NCBI GenBank assembly: GCA_038501195.1
Contig: JBBPUQ010000007.1
Coordinates: 2,767,501-2,831,500 of the forward strand
Origin: Nemania diffusa
Lineage: Eukaryota; Ascomycota; Sordariomycetes; Xylariales; Xylariaceae
DNA length: 64,000 nucleotides
Direction: 5' to 3'
The notes under the pieces were generated by a model. That model saw only the letters and a program-made list of their open reading frames with translations, made no database searches and was not told where the DNA came from. The translations under genes and the position numbers were made by a program. Positions within the stretch are counted from its first letter, which is position 1; each line of letters begins with the position of its first letter. Of the stretch, positions 34,509 through 46,874 are shown piece by piece.

Positions 34509-37007
34509 ATGTCTTGTAAATTAAGCAAAAGTATGACAATTTACCTTCATCGTCTACAACTTGCTGCCAATGAGAAGCTAACGAGCTTGATATAGATGCT
34601 AGGATTCGAGGTAGTCCCTTGGGGCGTAACCGGTTAGGTTCTCCTCCTCAACCAGTCCTCATAATACCCAGTCTACCTGGCATATTGTCTGTAAAGCTTC
34701 ACGAGGGGATTGGCTTTCTTCCGAAATTTCAGGGGCTAGACATGCTCGACACCTGTGAAGATACTCGCCCTCTAGGAGAGATTAGCTATCAAGCTCTTAA
34801 TCAAGACTCATCCAGGCCGTACGCTATCATAGAGTATGAAAAGTCACAAGTTGCTATCACTTCCTCAAAGGGAAGCCGGGATAACCCTCAATGGGGAAAC
34901 GGATATGGCGTCGTGCACAAGTTCAATGTTACTCAGACCGCCGAATTGATCATCTACATCTACCTAGATGTGTCGAATACTTGCCCTCGATGCCAAGATG
35001 TGTTCTTAGGCCTCGCGAGATTGAGCCCCCTGGACGGAGCAACAATGTCTGGCCCGCAATGGTTAGAGTTGCAACACGGCTCCGGCAGGATTTGCATCGA
35101 TTTGAGTTATAAGCACTTAGAAGAGAATACACCTCAGAGGAATAAAAATTGGGATAAGCGCTTGAGCAGAGCATCCCCCATTTTTCAGATTACAAAGACC
35201 GATACTCTACGGCAATACGCCGAAAAGATTGTTCGAGAGACGCAAGCAATGTTGTTCACAGAGCCACGCGTAATGAGCCATCCATTCATCGCACCGCTAG
35301 TATTTTCCTATCAACCTTCCAGTTTGCGATTGTGCACACCTTTAGCTAGCGGTGGACACCTTTTTGATCACCTTCAAACAATGGGGTGCTTTGATGCTAC
35401 CCAATCTATGATCTATACTGCCGAGATGATTTCTGCTTTGCAATATCTGCATGATAGCTATAATATTAGCTCCTGGCTGAAGCCGTCAAGTGTACTCCTA
35501 GACTTATCAGGGCATGTCACCCTGTGTGGCTTTGACCTCTTTAAATCGCAGACCCAAGGTCATAATCACCTAGAGAGTACCTATATACGAGCAGAGTACC
35601 CAGCTCCAGAGATACTCCTAAGTGAAAGCGCTGGCTATAAAGCCGCAGATTGGGGGACACTCGGGATTTTCCTATATGAAATGCTGACAGGGTTACCGTT
35701 ATTCTACGACGACAACACGGAGATCATACGACACAATATTCTTGACAGACCTATCCAGCTCCCGGCATCGCTTCCTCAACCTGCTGCAGATATCCTACAC
35801 AGGCTTTTGGATCGAGACCCTCAAAAGCGATTAGGAGCCCGCGGAGCCTCGGAGGTTAAAGAACACCCCTTTTCTGAAAATATTGATTGGGAAAAGATTC
35901 TCCGGCGTGAGTATCAACCGGCTCTTAAGCCTAAGTTTACCATCGGAGCTTTTGAGCAATACGGTGTCGATTATCCAAAACCCTCCTGGGAAACGTTGAA
36001 AAAGGGCCGAGGGTTTTCTTACACGAGACCACAACCCGATAAGGAGCATGCAGTCGACAGTACCCCGGCAGCGACCTCGGAGAAAATTACGCCTATAATT
36101 GAGAAGAAGGATACCTGGGTACTCGAATGGGATTCGAAATCGCGAAAGTTCTTTTTCTCAAATCCGCTCACTAATGCTAAACAGCCTGCCGAAGCTCGAA
36201 AAGCAGATGAAAATCCATCCACAGTGAATAATTCGCTGTTAGAATCCGGTATCAGACTTACCACCAAGCCCGTATCAGCTAAAAGAGGCACTCGAATCGG
36301 CAATCTAAGGCGGATATGACTCCGCTGTATCACAACTTCTAGAGTATGACTTCGATGTTGATTTGTTACTACCTAGAAGTAGCAACTATACAACGTTATT
36401 GAGATGGGTTACAAAACTAGAGAATTCTATCCTAGTGAATACGTTCCTCACCAAAAGGAAATCAGACAGAGTAGTTGCAACACGGGCCTTAGGCTACGCC
36501 GTCGACCGCCAGAATATCGCGGTTACCGAAGTCTTCTTAGTCAATGGTGTGTGTTGTGACTTTGAAGAGACCGATCGGCCTCTTCCCGTACCCCCGGGGG
36601 GCGGTTGCTGTTTCATAGATCCGTCCGAGTCAGAAGAATTCATGGCCCCGCTCGTCAGAGCAGTAAGGCATGGGAATCTGCGGTTAGCACAGATGCTGCT
36701 CGCATACGGCGCGGACCCAAATGTGGGATATCACGATCTAGCTTGGGGAAGTCTCTCGTGGTACGATCGAGAGCCCATAAGTTTCTCCTGCGGTAGGGTC
36801 GTACAGTTAGCGATGGAGTTAGGCCATATGGAAATAGTTCGATTACTTCTTGACAATGGTGCGGATATTGGCCTCCGGCCAGCTATCTGGCGCGTACCAG
36901 GTCATGAGTGTGGGTTTGTTCTCAGGTCGGTATACCAAAAGGTCACGTTTGGATTGAGAATAGCAGCGGCCGCAACTACGAAGTCGCATTACGAAGCTAT
37001 CAATTAA
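34509..37007 (+). CDS. C2-like / AGC pseudokinase / ankyrin-repeat fusion protein
   Basis: Three exons (34509-34515, 34596-36248, 36310-37007) encode 785 residues. Intron 1 (80 nt, GTAAAT...CTAAC...ATAG) supplies the ATG, and the 7-nt first exon fits in phase. Intron 2 (61 nt, GTATCA...TAAG) is inferred to bridge two frames. Residues 20-150 (LPGILSVKLHEG, then INDV-like strands) resemble the C2-like domain of Sch9/Sck-type AGC kinases. Residues 180-430 align by eye to the AGC kinase fold: the Lys at about 213, the APE motif, and the YEMLTGLPLFYDDN and RLGARGASEVKEHPF segments are kept. The catalytic HRD-Asp is replaced (SSWLKPSS, W at 296), DFG reads GFD (about 314-316) and the Gly-loop is lost. 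It should therefore be catalytically dead. Ankyrin repeats follow (LLAYGADPN, LLLDNGADIG). If intron 2 is wrong, there is a frameshift at about 36300. Confidence 0.75.
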
Positions 37008-37691
37008 TGACTCTCCTCAAAGTGCAGGATACGCAATAGAGATAGGTAGAATTTGTAGACTTTTATAACTACTCAGGCTAATATTTCTTTTTCGTATGAA
37101 ATAACCTTCCATACTAGCAAATAGCATTATAATCCTCTGTTAAACATGTTATGGTCTGAGATTTTCTGAAGTAGAGTACAAGACTTAACAATAAATTTAA
37201 AAGATAGGATTCGTTAAAGAAGGTCAAAGTTAACCGGCTTAAGTGGGAAATAAATTCAGAAAACCCAAAACTCGCGACTTCAAATTAAAGTACAAAGAAG
37301 TAGTGGTAGCAAGAAAGAATTGTCAAGCTATTATTAACTGCTAACTAAAAAAAACGCGTTCTTACATTATACAGACGGCCAACGCAAATATAAATGATAG
37401 GCTGAAGTTTCAAACGACCTAACTTGCTTGCTTGGTGCTGACTTGATTACTCGTAAGTTGTAAAAAATAGAATCAAATCGTCAAGCTCGCCTTCCCAACC
37501 CCTGTTTCTTGGTCCTCGATTTGGAGGTTGGCTATAGATGGGTATGGGGAATCTATATTAAGGGGCAATCCACTCACTGATCGGTCGGCATCACGGCGAA
37601 CATCTAATAATCATCTACCTACTTTTATACCCCATCGTCACGATCGCCTCCTCGACTACTAAGACTAGCCGAAATTGCAACCCCTCTCAGC
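37008..37691. other. AT-rich spacer, GNAT promoter
   Basis: This 684 bp spacer is AT-rich from 37080 to 37460. No gene was seen. It likely includes the pseudokinase 3' UTR and the GNAT promoter. Confidence 0.5.
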
Positions 37692-38474
37692 ATGTCTTCG
37701 CCCTCATTCGCATCACCAGGCACGCAGGATGTGCCCGTCTCCATACAACCGTTTGACTTATCCGACATCCCAATCTGTGCCAAGTTATCCGCCGCCGCTT
37801 TTACCACCGACCCGCATACCATCGTGAAACAGTTAGGCCAGCAACCATATGACATGTTCGCTATGACATGCTCGGAGTTAGAAGAAAACCTCAAACGACG
37901 AAACTTTATTTATGTGAAGGCAGTAGACGAGCAGGGTACCGTTGTCGGGTATGCGGGCTGGGTATTCTCGGGAGCCGGCCAAAGGCGTGCTCCGTCAAGA
38001 GTCACCGGCGACGAAAAGTCGGCCACGAGAAATAGCCAGACAGCGGAACCTGGTAGCCCCAAAGGAAATGGCGGGGCGGAAGCGGACCCCATAGATCGGC
38101 TTCGCTCCCTCGAAGAATCTGACACACAGTACTGGCTGCGAAATTTGGTCCCCGAGAATATGCCGTGCATGTTCGTCGTCTGCCTTGCCGTCTCACCGAG
38201 CTACCAGGGTCGAGGCATTGGTAGCACGTTGCTGCGCCATGGCAATGCCATTTCCCAGGAGAAGGGCTTGTCTATCTGGGCGCATTCATCACACCAGGCC
38301 TATGCTGCATACAGGAAGGCAGGGTTTGAGACGCGGCGGGAGCTCAAGATTGACTTGGATGATTACGCACCGCGACCGCCGCTCGAAGGCGAGCCGACCA
38401 TGGCGGGGCAACATGATGGGAGGTGGGGTGAATATGTGATTAGGTATATGGAGAGAAGACCAAGTGGTAATTGA
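37692..38474 (+). CDS. GNAT-family N-acetyltransferase
   Basis: This single exon of 260 codons starts at a clear ATG. The C-terminal half carries GNAT motif A: a V-S-P-S-Y strand then QGRGIGSTLL (172-181), which binds the pyrophosphate of acetyl-CoA. It is followed by the SSHQAYAAYRKAGFE motif B region (about 200-214). Strands VKAVDEQGTVVGYAGW (75-90) match the N-terminal sheet. A low-complexity, charged insertion lies between about 96 and 132. Substrate is unknown; similar fungal proteins are annotated only as GNAT acetyltransferases. No targeting signal is seen. Confidence 0.88.
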   Translation: MSSPSFASPGTQDVPVSIQPFDLSDIPICAKLSAAAFTTDPHTIVKQLGQQPYDMFAMTCSELEENLKRRNFIYVKAVDEQGTVVGYAGWVFSGAGQRRAPSRVTGDEKSATRNSQTAEPGSPKGNGGAEADPIDRLRSLEESDTQYWLRNLVPENMPCMFVVCLAVSPSYQGRGIGSTLLRHGNAISQEKGLSIWAHSSHQAYAAYRKAGFETRRELKIDLDDYAPRPPLEGEPTMAGQHDGRWGEYVIRYMERRPSGN

Positions 38475-40173
38475 TGAAGTAAATATCTCGTCGAGATTTA
38501 TGTTATCGCAGTTATGCATACTGTACTAACTCAATCGATGAGTCTACAGTTCTCTAGTTCGCAAGTAGTGTGAGCCATTTCCTCTCATCTGTTACAGCCA
38601 AATTATCGTAAGTGCGTCCGATCTACAGGTCTTTTTAGCTGAAAGGAATTATAAATCCGCAATAGAAACCATGATTCTCTCTTACGCCTGACTCTATAGG
38701 TGCTTGCCGTGATCACATGCATCATCTACACCCCCTTTTCCCACCTAATTCGCGTCTCTAATTCATTCTTGCTGTTTAATATCACATAAACCCACTAATA
38801 TGCAGGTTATACTACTAACATACCTATATGGATGAGAAGCGGCCGACAGGGTGACATTTCGGCACGATGCCTGTCACATTCTAGGTATTCATGTTGTTCC
38901 CGGAGTTCGTCTAGGTGTCGCGCAGTTTGAACTCCGACATCATGCAGTGAGAGAGTCCTGGGAGTAATACTCCGAATATATCAATTCATTTATAGAGTTA
39001 TTATGACTATAGCGACATAAAGCTCGGCTTCCTGAGTCTAGCTTTATTAAAGAATTAAGATGTAAATAGTATATAATACACAGGACCAGGTTTGTGAATC
39101 TTAATTATCGCCTAGTAGCTCTATATGCTACCACACAGAACTCACCAGTTTCATAAGAATCAATGGAAATTCATCCTTTCCTAATACACGTGGACCAAAA
39201 TACTTTAGTTGATTTTAAAAATTTCCCCGTTGCAATCGAATCCGTGGCAACCTAAGAAACTGAATCTCGCATGAGAGCACGTAGACACACCTGGACACTA
39301 GCCCCCCAAATCGCAATTAACTAGTTGCCTAGCTGTATTAATGCCTAACCTTTGCCCTCAGCGTCGTCACCCTCCATATTTTAAATACCAAAATGCAGCA
39401 TTGCCGAAAGTAAGCGCTCGCGATCACATATCACATCTTTGTCCGGGCGACGTCAAAGGAGCCGAAGTCGGATTGGGTGCAAGGGGACCTAGAGTGGATA
39501 GGCGGTCCGATGATCGCTTACCATCTTGTCTAAATCTTGGCCCCCAAATAAGTCCGAGCGCCTAAGACGCCTGAGAATTTTCTGGTTATATGCGGTTGGT
39601 AAGAAAGGAAAGAAAAATGCCTAAAAGTCTGATGGTGGTAAGACTGCTGCAACACTGTAGCCTGCTTTCGCCGCTTGCCTGATGAATATAATGCAGATCT
39701 GCCTACGAGGAGCAATTCAGGTTGCCATTTAGTGATACACAGCAGAACCAATGTGTATGCGCGAAGCTGACGTAATTGATCATGCAGATGCATTGAACCG
39801 GAATTCATATCTGCCTAGGTTTCTCGCGACTAAACATCCTAAATTTCCTTCAATAGTAAGAATGACTTGTTCTCCCCCTCCCCCCCCCCCCAGCCTATTG
39901 CTAGCCTGATAATTTATTTCCTCATTCAAGAGTGCCTAGAAAGCCTGAATTGATCCCTTGCGCCGTCTATTAAGTATTGTAGAATTGAAAATTGTCAAAT
40001 TACCACCCCCCCAACCCCCCACTACCAACTTATATTTTCATTACCGCGTCCATCTCTGTTCAAACGTGGGGGTTACGACACCATGCTTCGGGAACTATGT
40101 ATTAGTTCACATGCGCGCCGCTATGATCTAATTAGTTTGTTATTCAAGACGCTCTAAAGATCAGCTCCGAGCG
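38475..40173. other. gene-free spacer with poly-C tract
   Basis: This 1.7 kb spacer has a run of twelve C at 39880-39891 and another C-rich stretch near 40004-40020. Short ORFs at 39341-39565 and 39530-39808 show no domain. No gene is called. Confidence 0.5.
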
Positions 40174-40480
40174 CTACTCACCAGCTATGGCTGCGAAAGT
40201 CTGTAAGGTACTAGGGTAGTAGTCGGGCGGGATGGTAGCCTTTTGCTTCGGCTTCTCGTCCTTTGCTGTGAGCTTGGACTTGAGCTTTGTCATGGCCTTT
40301 GACAACTTTGTTTGTGAGTAAGTTGATGATGAACTCTCACGAAGTGAGACGTTGGAGAGTGTCTTGTCGTCTGTTATAAGTGAAGATGAACCCATTCGTT
40401 AGCTTTAGTTCCCACGATGCAATGGCTAATTACAACGTACCGCCATCAAAGCATTCTGCCTTGCTCATATATGTTGCCAT
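40174..40480 (-). CDS. small lysine-rich hypothetical protein
   Basis: Two exons (40480-40441 and 40370-40174) are joined by a 70 nt intron (GTACGT...CTAAC...ACAG, phase 1) and encode 78 residues. The product starts MATYMSKAECF. It has a Ser-rich stretch, then a Lys-rich amphipathic region (KLSKAMTKLKSKLTAKDEKPKQK, about 40-62), and ends in YYPSTLQTFAAIAGE. No signal peptide, membrane segment or known domain was recognised. The splice junction is good and the composition looks like a real protein. A GTGAGT donor overlapping the final codons could instead lead to a further short exon, so the C-terminus is uncertain. Function unknown. Confidence 0.5.
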
Positions 40481-41204
40481 CTTCTCTGAGATGTTGCTGG
40501 CGTCTTCAGTCAATGTTGTAGCAGAGTCCCGTCGGGTTGATGTGTGTAGAGTCGACATTTTTAAGGTTACCGAGTATTGTCAATACTTAGATAATTCAAT
40601 GAGAATGTGTAAGTAAGGATTAAAGTCTAAAATAAAGAAATATTTTGTTCAACTTAGTCAGTATATCGTTAATATTGTCTTGTTTGTCTAGGTAGGAAGT
40701 ATGTATGGATGGATGTAGTATTAGTATTTTACTTGGCTATAGATTCCTTTATATAACCAGGGCGCTCGTCTATAATGAACACTGCCTACATAATGACTAA
40801 TGCTCCCGGCTTTCTGGAACTGACGTGGTATGGTATACCGTATGACTCTGCAAAGCTGCGCAAAGGCAATGCATTGCGACGACAAGCCGAGAGTTGATAG
40901 GTTGTGTCTCAATTGACCAATGAAATAACACGGTTATCGAACGAGAGAGTGATTAGCCAATAGACGCCAAGCCGAGACCGAGCTCCGAAGCCGAGCTCCG
41001 ACCTAAACGCTCCAGGTCTCTTTGACTCCCGCCGGTTTCAAGCACCGTGTTGGATAGCGCTCCAATAGCGTACGCTGTCAAAGAACGTTCAAGATTTTTC
41101 TTCGTTTTATTTCACCGGTCAACGTGGGGGTCAGATGAAATGAATCAATTGAATGCCTTCAATAATAGTATCATAATCGGCGTGAGTCATCACCGTTGCC
41201 GTTG
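40481..41204. other. spacer upstream of Zn2Cys6 regulator
   Basis: This 724 bp divergent spacer between the small protein and the regulator gene has repeated CGAAGCCGAGCTCCGA-type direct repeats around 40965-41000. No gene was seen. Confidence 0.5.
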
Positions 41205-43517
41205 ATGAGTTCTCCGTCAAGCCCACTTCTCCGCAGACCCAATGGTCGACCGCAGGCATGCGAAGTAAGATGAATAAGCATGGACGCCCGCCGTTTCTTC
41301 GGCTTGGCGCAAGCAACAGTTGCACTGACATGATTGCGTAGCCCTGCCGCAAGCGCAAGGTCGCATGCGATCACACTCATCCCATCTGTAACCGATGCAG
41401 GAAGAGAAGCCAGACGGATGCCTGCGTCTACCTGGCCTCGGGACAGCCTAGAACCTCCTCCATTACGCGCAGGCTGCCGCCCTCGCCCGCCCGCTCGGCT
41501 TCAGCTGCTCCTCGGCCTGCAGGCACCGATGTCTCGGAAACCCCAGACACTCGCAGCCCTGACCCAAGGCAAATGGCCTCTGGCTATCTCGGCTTCACGA
41601 GCTTCTCCGCCGTCTACGAGGAGACGCAGATCAGCCTCAGCGAGCTCCAGGGCGCCCAGGCAACACCTTCCGATTCCGTCGATTGGGGTCAAGGTACGTC
41701 GGCCCCGGGTCAGTTCACCTTGAGTGATCGGACGCGCGATGCTTGCTTGTTCGTGCTGCGGAATGTCCCAGAGCCATCGCAAGCCAACGTTTGTCTACGA
41801 GCCAGCCCTTGCCAGACCTGGTTCTCTTATTTCCACGACCGGGTCATCACTTCGTTTTACGAAACTTTCGGACACTACTTCGGACCCAGCAGGAGTGAAA
41901 AGTCTCTTGAGGAACTAGCTGTTATCTTATCTAGGAATACCTCGCTCCCGTTCTCCGACGACGATGACATACCGCCTGAACAATGGATAGCCCAGTTTTC
42001 GGGCCCGCGCACGCGTTGGGAGACTATAGGGTTGCTTTTCGGTTCCTGGCACTTTAGTGGGAACCAGATCACAATATGGAACAGCCCAATGCAGGACGAG
42101 TACGGTCGACCGAGCGAGCTCGCCAAGAAATGCGTCGACTTTTGTCTGGATTTCTGCCATGAATTCTCCGCTGCCAATTCTATGCTCCTCTTTCTCAGTT
42201 ATAGGCGGCTCATAATGGAGACCGTGCTCCACGGTGATATGAGTGGGTGCTCACCGTCCCGCTTGATGGAGGTACAACGGTTACTAACCCGTTCTAGGCC
42301 GTAGATCATGGCTCCTCCTCGGCGAGGTTGTCACTCTCGTGACATTCCTGGGCTATCACGTACTCCCAGATTCGCCAGATTACCAGCCCAACTTCATGGT
42401 TGAGATCAAGCGGCGGATATACTACCATATATATAACGTACACATGACATTGGTGTCATTGACGGGGCGGCCACCCCTGATAAGCCAGAGTTATAGTACC
42501 ACGCCCCTCCCCCTCGATATCAGCAACTCGATCTTGTTTGGCGACAAGGAGGATGCTCCTATGCGGGCAACGGCTGACATAGGCGCCCCGGAGCGGGATG
42601 GGCATGCCAATAACTACTCCGTGACGTGCATCAGTGCGAGAGCCAAACTTCTACTACTTCGCGAGGAAATTATGCACTTCGCTCTAAGCACCAAGCGGCA
42701 CGCCTCGATTGAAGAACTCCTGTACGTAGGAATAAAGGAAATTCCCTGCAAGAAACTTGAATGCGCTTAGAGGCTAACATTATAATGACTTAGAGACGTG
42801 AAAGCACGGGAGTCGCGTACAATTGAGGAATTTCCAGCTTTCATCAAATATGAGGACTCTGACTTGAGGAGTCTTGAGGTCGGCATCTTATACTGGAAGC
42901 TCTTGATGCGACTAGAACATTTGCTGAATCTATTCTTCATTGAGAGACTATTACTCAAGCTCGGCTACGCCCAGAGCGAGCTTCTTTCCGTCAGCTTCGA
43001 CATGATTACATACACACTGCCCTTCTGGACGCATCAAGACACCCTCCTCCCGTTGCGCGGCGATTGTGAGTGGCTCGTAAGTGATGCACTCTCTCCCTCT
43101 TTTCATTCTATACCGTTTCACTTTTCCTGCTTCGTCAATTACCAACACGTTTCCTAGATTATGGCCTTCGGTGTTGCCGCGGGTGGCATCCTCTGCCAAG
43201 AGCTTCTGAAGCCAACACTGCATAACGACCCCAAGATCACGAGGTCGAGTCTCATCCAAAAGCTGAGCCTCCTCGTTGGGTTCCTGGACTGGATCAGGCC
43301 AACGGCCCCCAATGGCGAATTATGCGGCAAGTGCAAGACTATCATCAAACATGTTCTCGACCAGGCTTTGAATGCGCCCACACCAGGGTATGGAAGCGTG
43401 CCTGGTGCGGCATTGGACTGGGACTTCACGACGCAGGTAGATCTTGATTTCGATCTGCTGGATACCTTTGGCTGGGCCCGCTCCGAGCTTTCACTAAGCC
43501 AGCAGACCAATGCTTGA
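41205..43517 (+). CDS. Zn2Cys6 fungal-specific transcription factor
   Basis: Five exons (41205-41264, 41342-42233, 42298-42721, 42794-43076, 43158-43517) encode 672 residues. Introns of 77, 64, 72 and 81 nt all keep phase. The binuclear cluster is split by intron 1: C19 lies in exon 1, while C22, C29, C36, C39 and C48 follow in exon 2 (C-x2-C-x6-C-x6-C-x2-C-x8-C). A Ser/Pro-rich linker comes next. A fungal_trans-type middle region follows, with RRSWLLLGEVVTLVTFLGYH and IKRRIYYHIYNVHMTLVSLTGRPP around residues 318-375. The protein is expected to be nuclear and to bind CGG half-sites; target genes are unknown. It converges with a second Zn2Cys6 gene about 1 kb downstream. Confidence 0.85.
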
Positions 43518-44539
43518 CGTGGCATACGGGGGAGTGTGTACCTCTCTATACAAACTCATTAATCTCGGATACGTGGTAAAGAGTATGCTTACCATGTTCT
43601 TGAACACGGACTTAAGAATCATGGAAGGGAATTGTGGTTGGTGAGCTGTGTGATCAAAGCCATTGCCGACGACGAAGTAATGCGCAGGAACTCTCATCTT
43701 CGAGCACCGTGCCGACGGCGTCGCATGGCCTAATATGAGGAGCCGGAGAGTATAGTCCCTCTGATGAATCCCTTAATAGGAGAGGCAATAAGTGCTCGAT
43801 TGTCTAGTAGGACATGTGCATGCATATATACCATATATCCCCCCACGCACCTCAGCGCGTCAACATGAATGTTACTGGAATCCAGTTATGCAGAACAGCC
43901 AACCCGAACGCCCCAGTCCCCCGGCCGTCAATAAAAATGCAATATCTCAACGAGAGTCCCCCGGTGTTGTTCGCCTTGGTATCAAAAAGTAGAGGAAAAA
44001 ATAAGAATCCCCTAGTCGCTATGACCGGCCGAGGAGTGGGGATGGGTATAATCGTCTAGACCTGCTCCTTTATGGAAACATATCATAGCGGAATGTAGAT
44101 CGAACGTAAGGTAGAAGATTAATGAATCGACGTAAAAATAAATTGCCGCCCCAGCCATACCCCATACGTCGTTGAGCAGCCTAGCTCACCAAAACGATGT
44201 CCCAACCTGCCTTGGCCTCCTGCGCCTGGTCTGTAAAACGCCTAAACCTGCTCCCAAACACCATGATGAGCCACGCCCTCGAAAGGATTCCCAGTATCCT
44301 TATATATATGTTTAGCTTATTAGGATGATGAAGAAGAGCCCCCCTTCTTCCCCGAGGATTATCTGATCGCCATATACGAAATAATTAGAGAACCATGTGT
44401 TGAAAAGGATATACGACTCAATCGATGGCTAGACCCCCCTTTTCTTCAGCGCCCAAGAATCGATCGTGAGAGCTGATGGGGGCGCCGTCCAAAAAGGGAT
44501 AGATTATTTAGAGATTCGAGATATGGTATTCGTCAAGGC
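43518..44539. other. convergent spacer between two regulators
   Basis: This 1.0 kb spacer lies between the 3' ends of the two regulator genes. Short ORFs at 43792-44059 have no recognisable domain. No gene is called. Confidence 0.5.
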
Positions 44540-46874
44540 TCAAGCACAAGCGAAATCTAACCCCATACTCCTTGCTACGCCCTGCCAATCCCAGACCCTC
44601 GTCCACTCGGCCCGTCCCATGAGCCGCCACACTTCCTCGAGGACCTCGGCGACGCGGTCGCAATTCCGCAGACCCGTATAGACGCGTACGGTGCGGACCG
44701 CGGTTCGGATACGTTCCTGCTGGGCGGGCGCGAAGGACGCGCAACCAATAACGAAGCAGGGGACCAGCAGTAGCGTCTGCACTGGGTCGCCCGGCTTGAA
44801 GGAGTCAAGGATCGTGAGAGACTCGTCGACGGCGAGGGATATGCGCGCATCGTGTTGCGGCGGGTATCGGACGGGTGCAGGCGAGTCCCCGTTCGCACAG
44901 AACGGCGCTGTTGCGTGGTAGCTGCTGCTAGATAGGCGGCGATCGGATATCGGGGGGAGACCACCAGAGGGCGGGGGTGAGAGCGTGGTGGAACAAGGTT
45001 GCGACGACGCGGGCGAGAGAGGCAGTATGCTACTACCGTCGCCTACGCCTGCATTAACGGCAGTAATGCTAGTGCCAACACTGGCGCCAACACCCATAGT
45101 CGCGGCCATGGTGTCCGCGATCGTCGCCGCGAAGGCCGCCGGCGGCGAGGTCGAGGGCGGGTAGATGGTTCGGTACAGATACACCCACATCATGTGCTTG
45201 TAGAGCAGGCTGACGCGGTCTCGGTTGTCCCCCGCCGGCCAGGTCGGCGCCCACTCGCGGATCGCGACGTCGATCTGGGCAGCGCGATACAGGGAGTTGT
45301 AGCCAACTACCGGGTCGACCTTCGCATCCATGTTAGCCCGTATCTCGTTCCGGATCGTTGTGATCTTGGCGAGGTAGTGGAAGAGGCCGTCGCCGACACC
45401 GATTAGCCGCGCTGGTTCGATCTCGGTCCACGGCACCCAATCCTCGGTAGCTAGGCGCTTCGTCTGCATGTCAGGATACCTGATGAGCTCATCTGCGAAT
45501 ACCCGGTATTGGAAGAACTCGGTGATGAACGTGGTAAATGCCTTGTCTGGCGGCGGGTTCTCCTGAATCAAGCTCTTATAGGCTTGGAGATGCACTCGAT
45601 GGGAGCCATCGGGCGACCCCTCCGCAGCCGTCTGCAGCATTAGGCATAGCATCTGTCCATAACGAGGTGCTAGGTTGGCCTTCTGTTCAGGTGCCCCTTC
45701 GTCTTTGTTGCCCCATGCTAACAGTTGTTTCATGGCTGCGTTGTGATGGAAATGCGAGCGGGATATCAGAGACGAATGGTCGACGCCAGGACTAGAGGTA
45801 AGAAGTTTGCTACCATATGGAGTTTCGAAGTCAATATGTTTACTCGCTAGCGACAGGATAGAGTGCATTAGTCCATGGTGCTCTACTGCCATCTGCAGCA
45901 GCATATCCTTGAAGGCATTCCTATGTTGACCTTCGACAGTGAGCACGCTGCTTAGGTGGTTAATGTAATGACTGAAAAAGATGCGGTCTTCAGGTGTCTC
46001 AACACCTTGGAATATCGGTTGAAGCGTAATGTGTGGCAGGCTTTGCTTCCTTTGGCGCTCTGGCGAACAAGTAAGCAACGTACGTAAGAGCTAGCCTGTC
46101 GCCGTAGGGACTCTCCTCACCTTCTTCTTTCTTTTCTTTGCCACTCTTCCAGAGAGTTTTCTCGTGGTACCCTTCGCATAGCACTGCGTTCTTCTCGCAG
46201 TTCAGGCCTGCTCGAGATTAGCGGGGGCATTTCCGAATATGCCAAAGACCGTTCTCACAGCGTGGTTTTGCCTCGTCACACTTTTTCTTCCTTTTCCGAC
46301 AGGTTATGCAGCCGGTCTTGGAGCGCCCCTTTGTCACTTTACTGTTCGCTACCTGGGAGGTCAACGGATGTTTCCGCGGCCGTCCTCTTGGCCGCTTGGT
46401 TTTCGGCTGGCCCGACGACACCCGGTCTGACCTGGGAACTGAGGTGGTGCGGGGTGCTTCCTGAACATCTTCCATGCAAAAACTGTCATCGTCCACAAGC
46501 TCTATCTTAAGCACAGCGGACCCGGACCCAGACCCGGACCCGTCGTCCGCGCTGTGCTCCCAGTTCATGTCATCATTGGCATTCCCCACCGGCCCATCGT
46601 CCTGGTAGGTATCCCATGTGGTGTCTGACGAAGCGGCCGACCGAAGAGCGGGTGGGACCGTAGCGCTAGAGTCGACAACGACACAAGCTAGGTCGTGTTC
46701 CGTGCTTATGGGAGACAGCGGAACCGCGCTCATTTGAGTCGTGGTCGCCGAGTTTGGTGGCCACCGCGAACTTATGGCTAAGACGGCTGGGGAGTCCTCT
46801 CCAGCGACCTGGTCACCTGTCTCTGGCCATGGCATTCCGGCAGAGCTGGTGACGAGGGTAAGTGGGCCATCCAT
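44540..46874 (-). CDS. AT-hook plus Zn2Cys6 transcription factor
   Basis: Three exons (46874-46259, 46207-46121, 46059-44540) encode 740 residues. Intron 1 (51 nt, GTGAGA...GCTAAT...GCAG) splits the cysteine cluster, and intron 2 (61 nt) begins GTGAGG. After splicing the cluster is C189-x2-C192-x6-C199-x6-C206-x2-C209-x6-C216, a textbook Zn2Cys6. Just before it lies an AT-hook core (PRGRPRK), so the protein should also contact the minor groove of AT-rich DNA. An acidic, Asp/Gly/Ser-rich N-terminal region precedes it. The C-terminal part (ETPEDRIFFSHYINHLSSVLT...LLPCFVIGCASF) resembles the fungal_trans_2 type of regulatory region. Start: the first ATG after an in-frame stop; an upstream exon cannot be excluded. 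Targets unknown. Confidence 0.85.
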
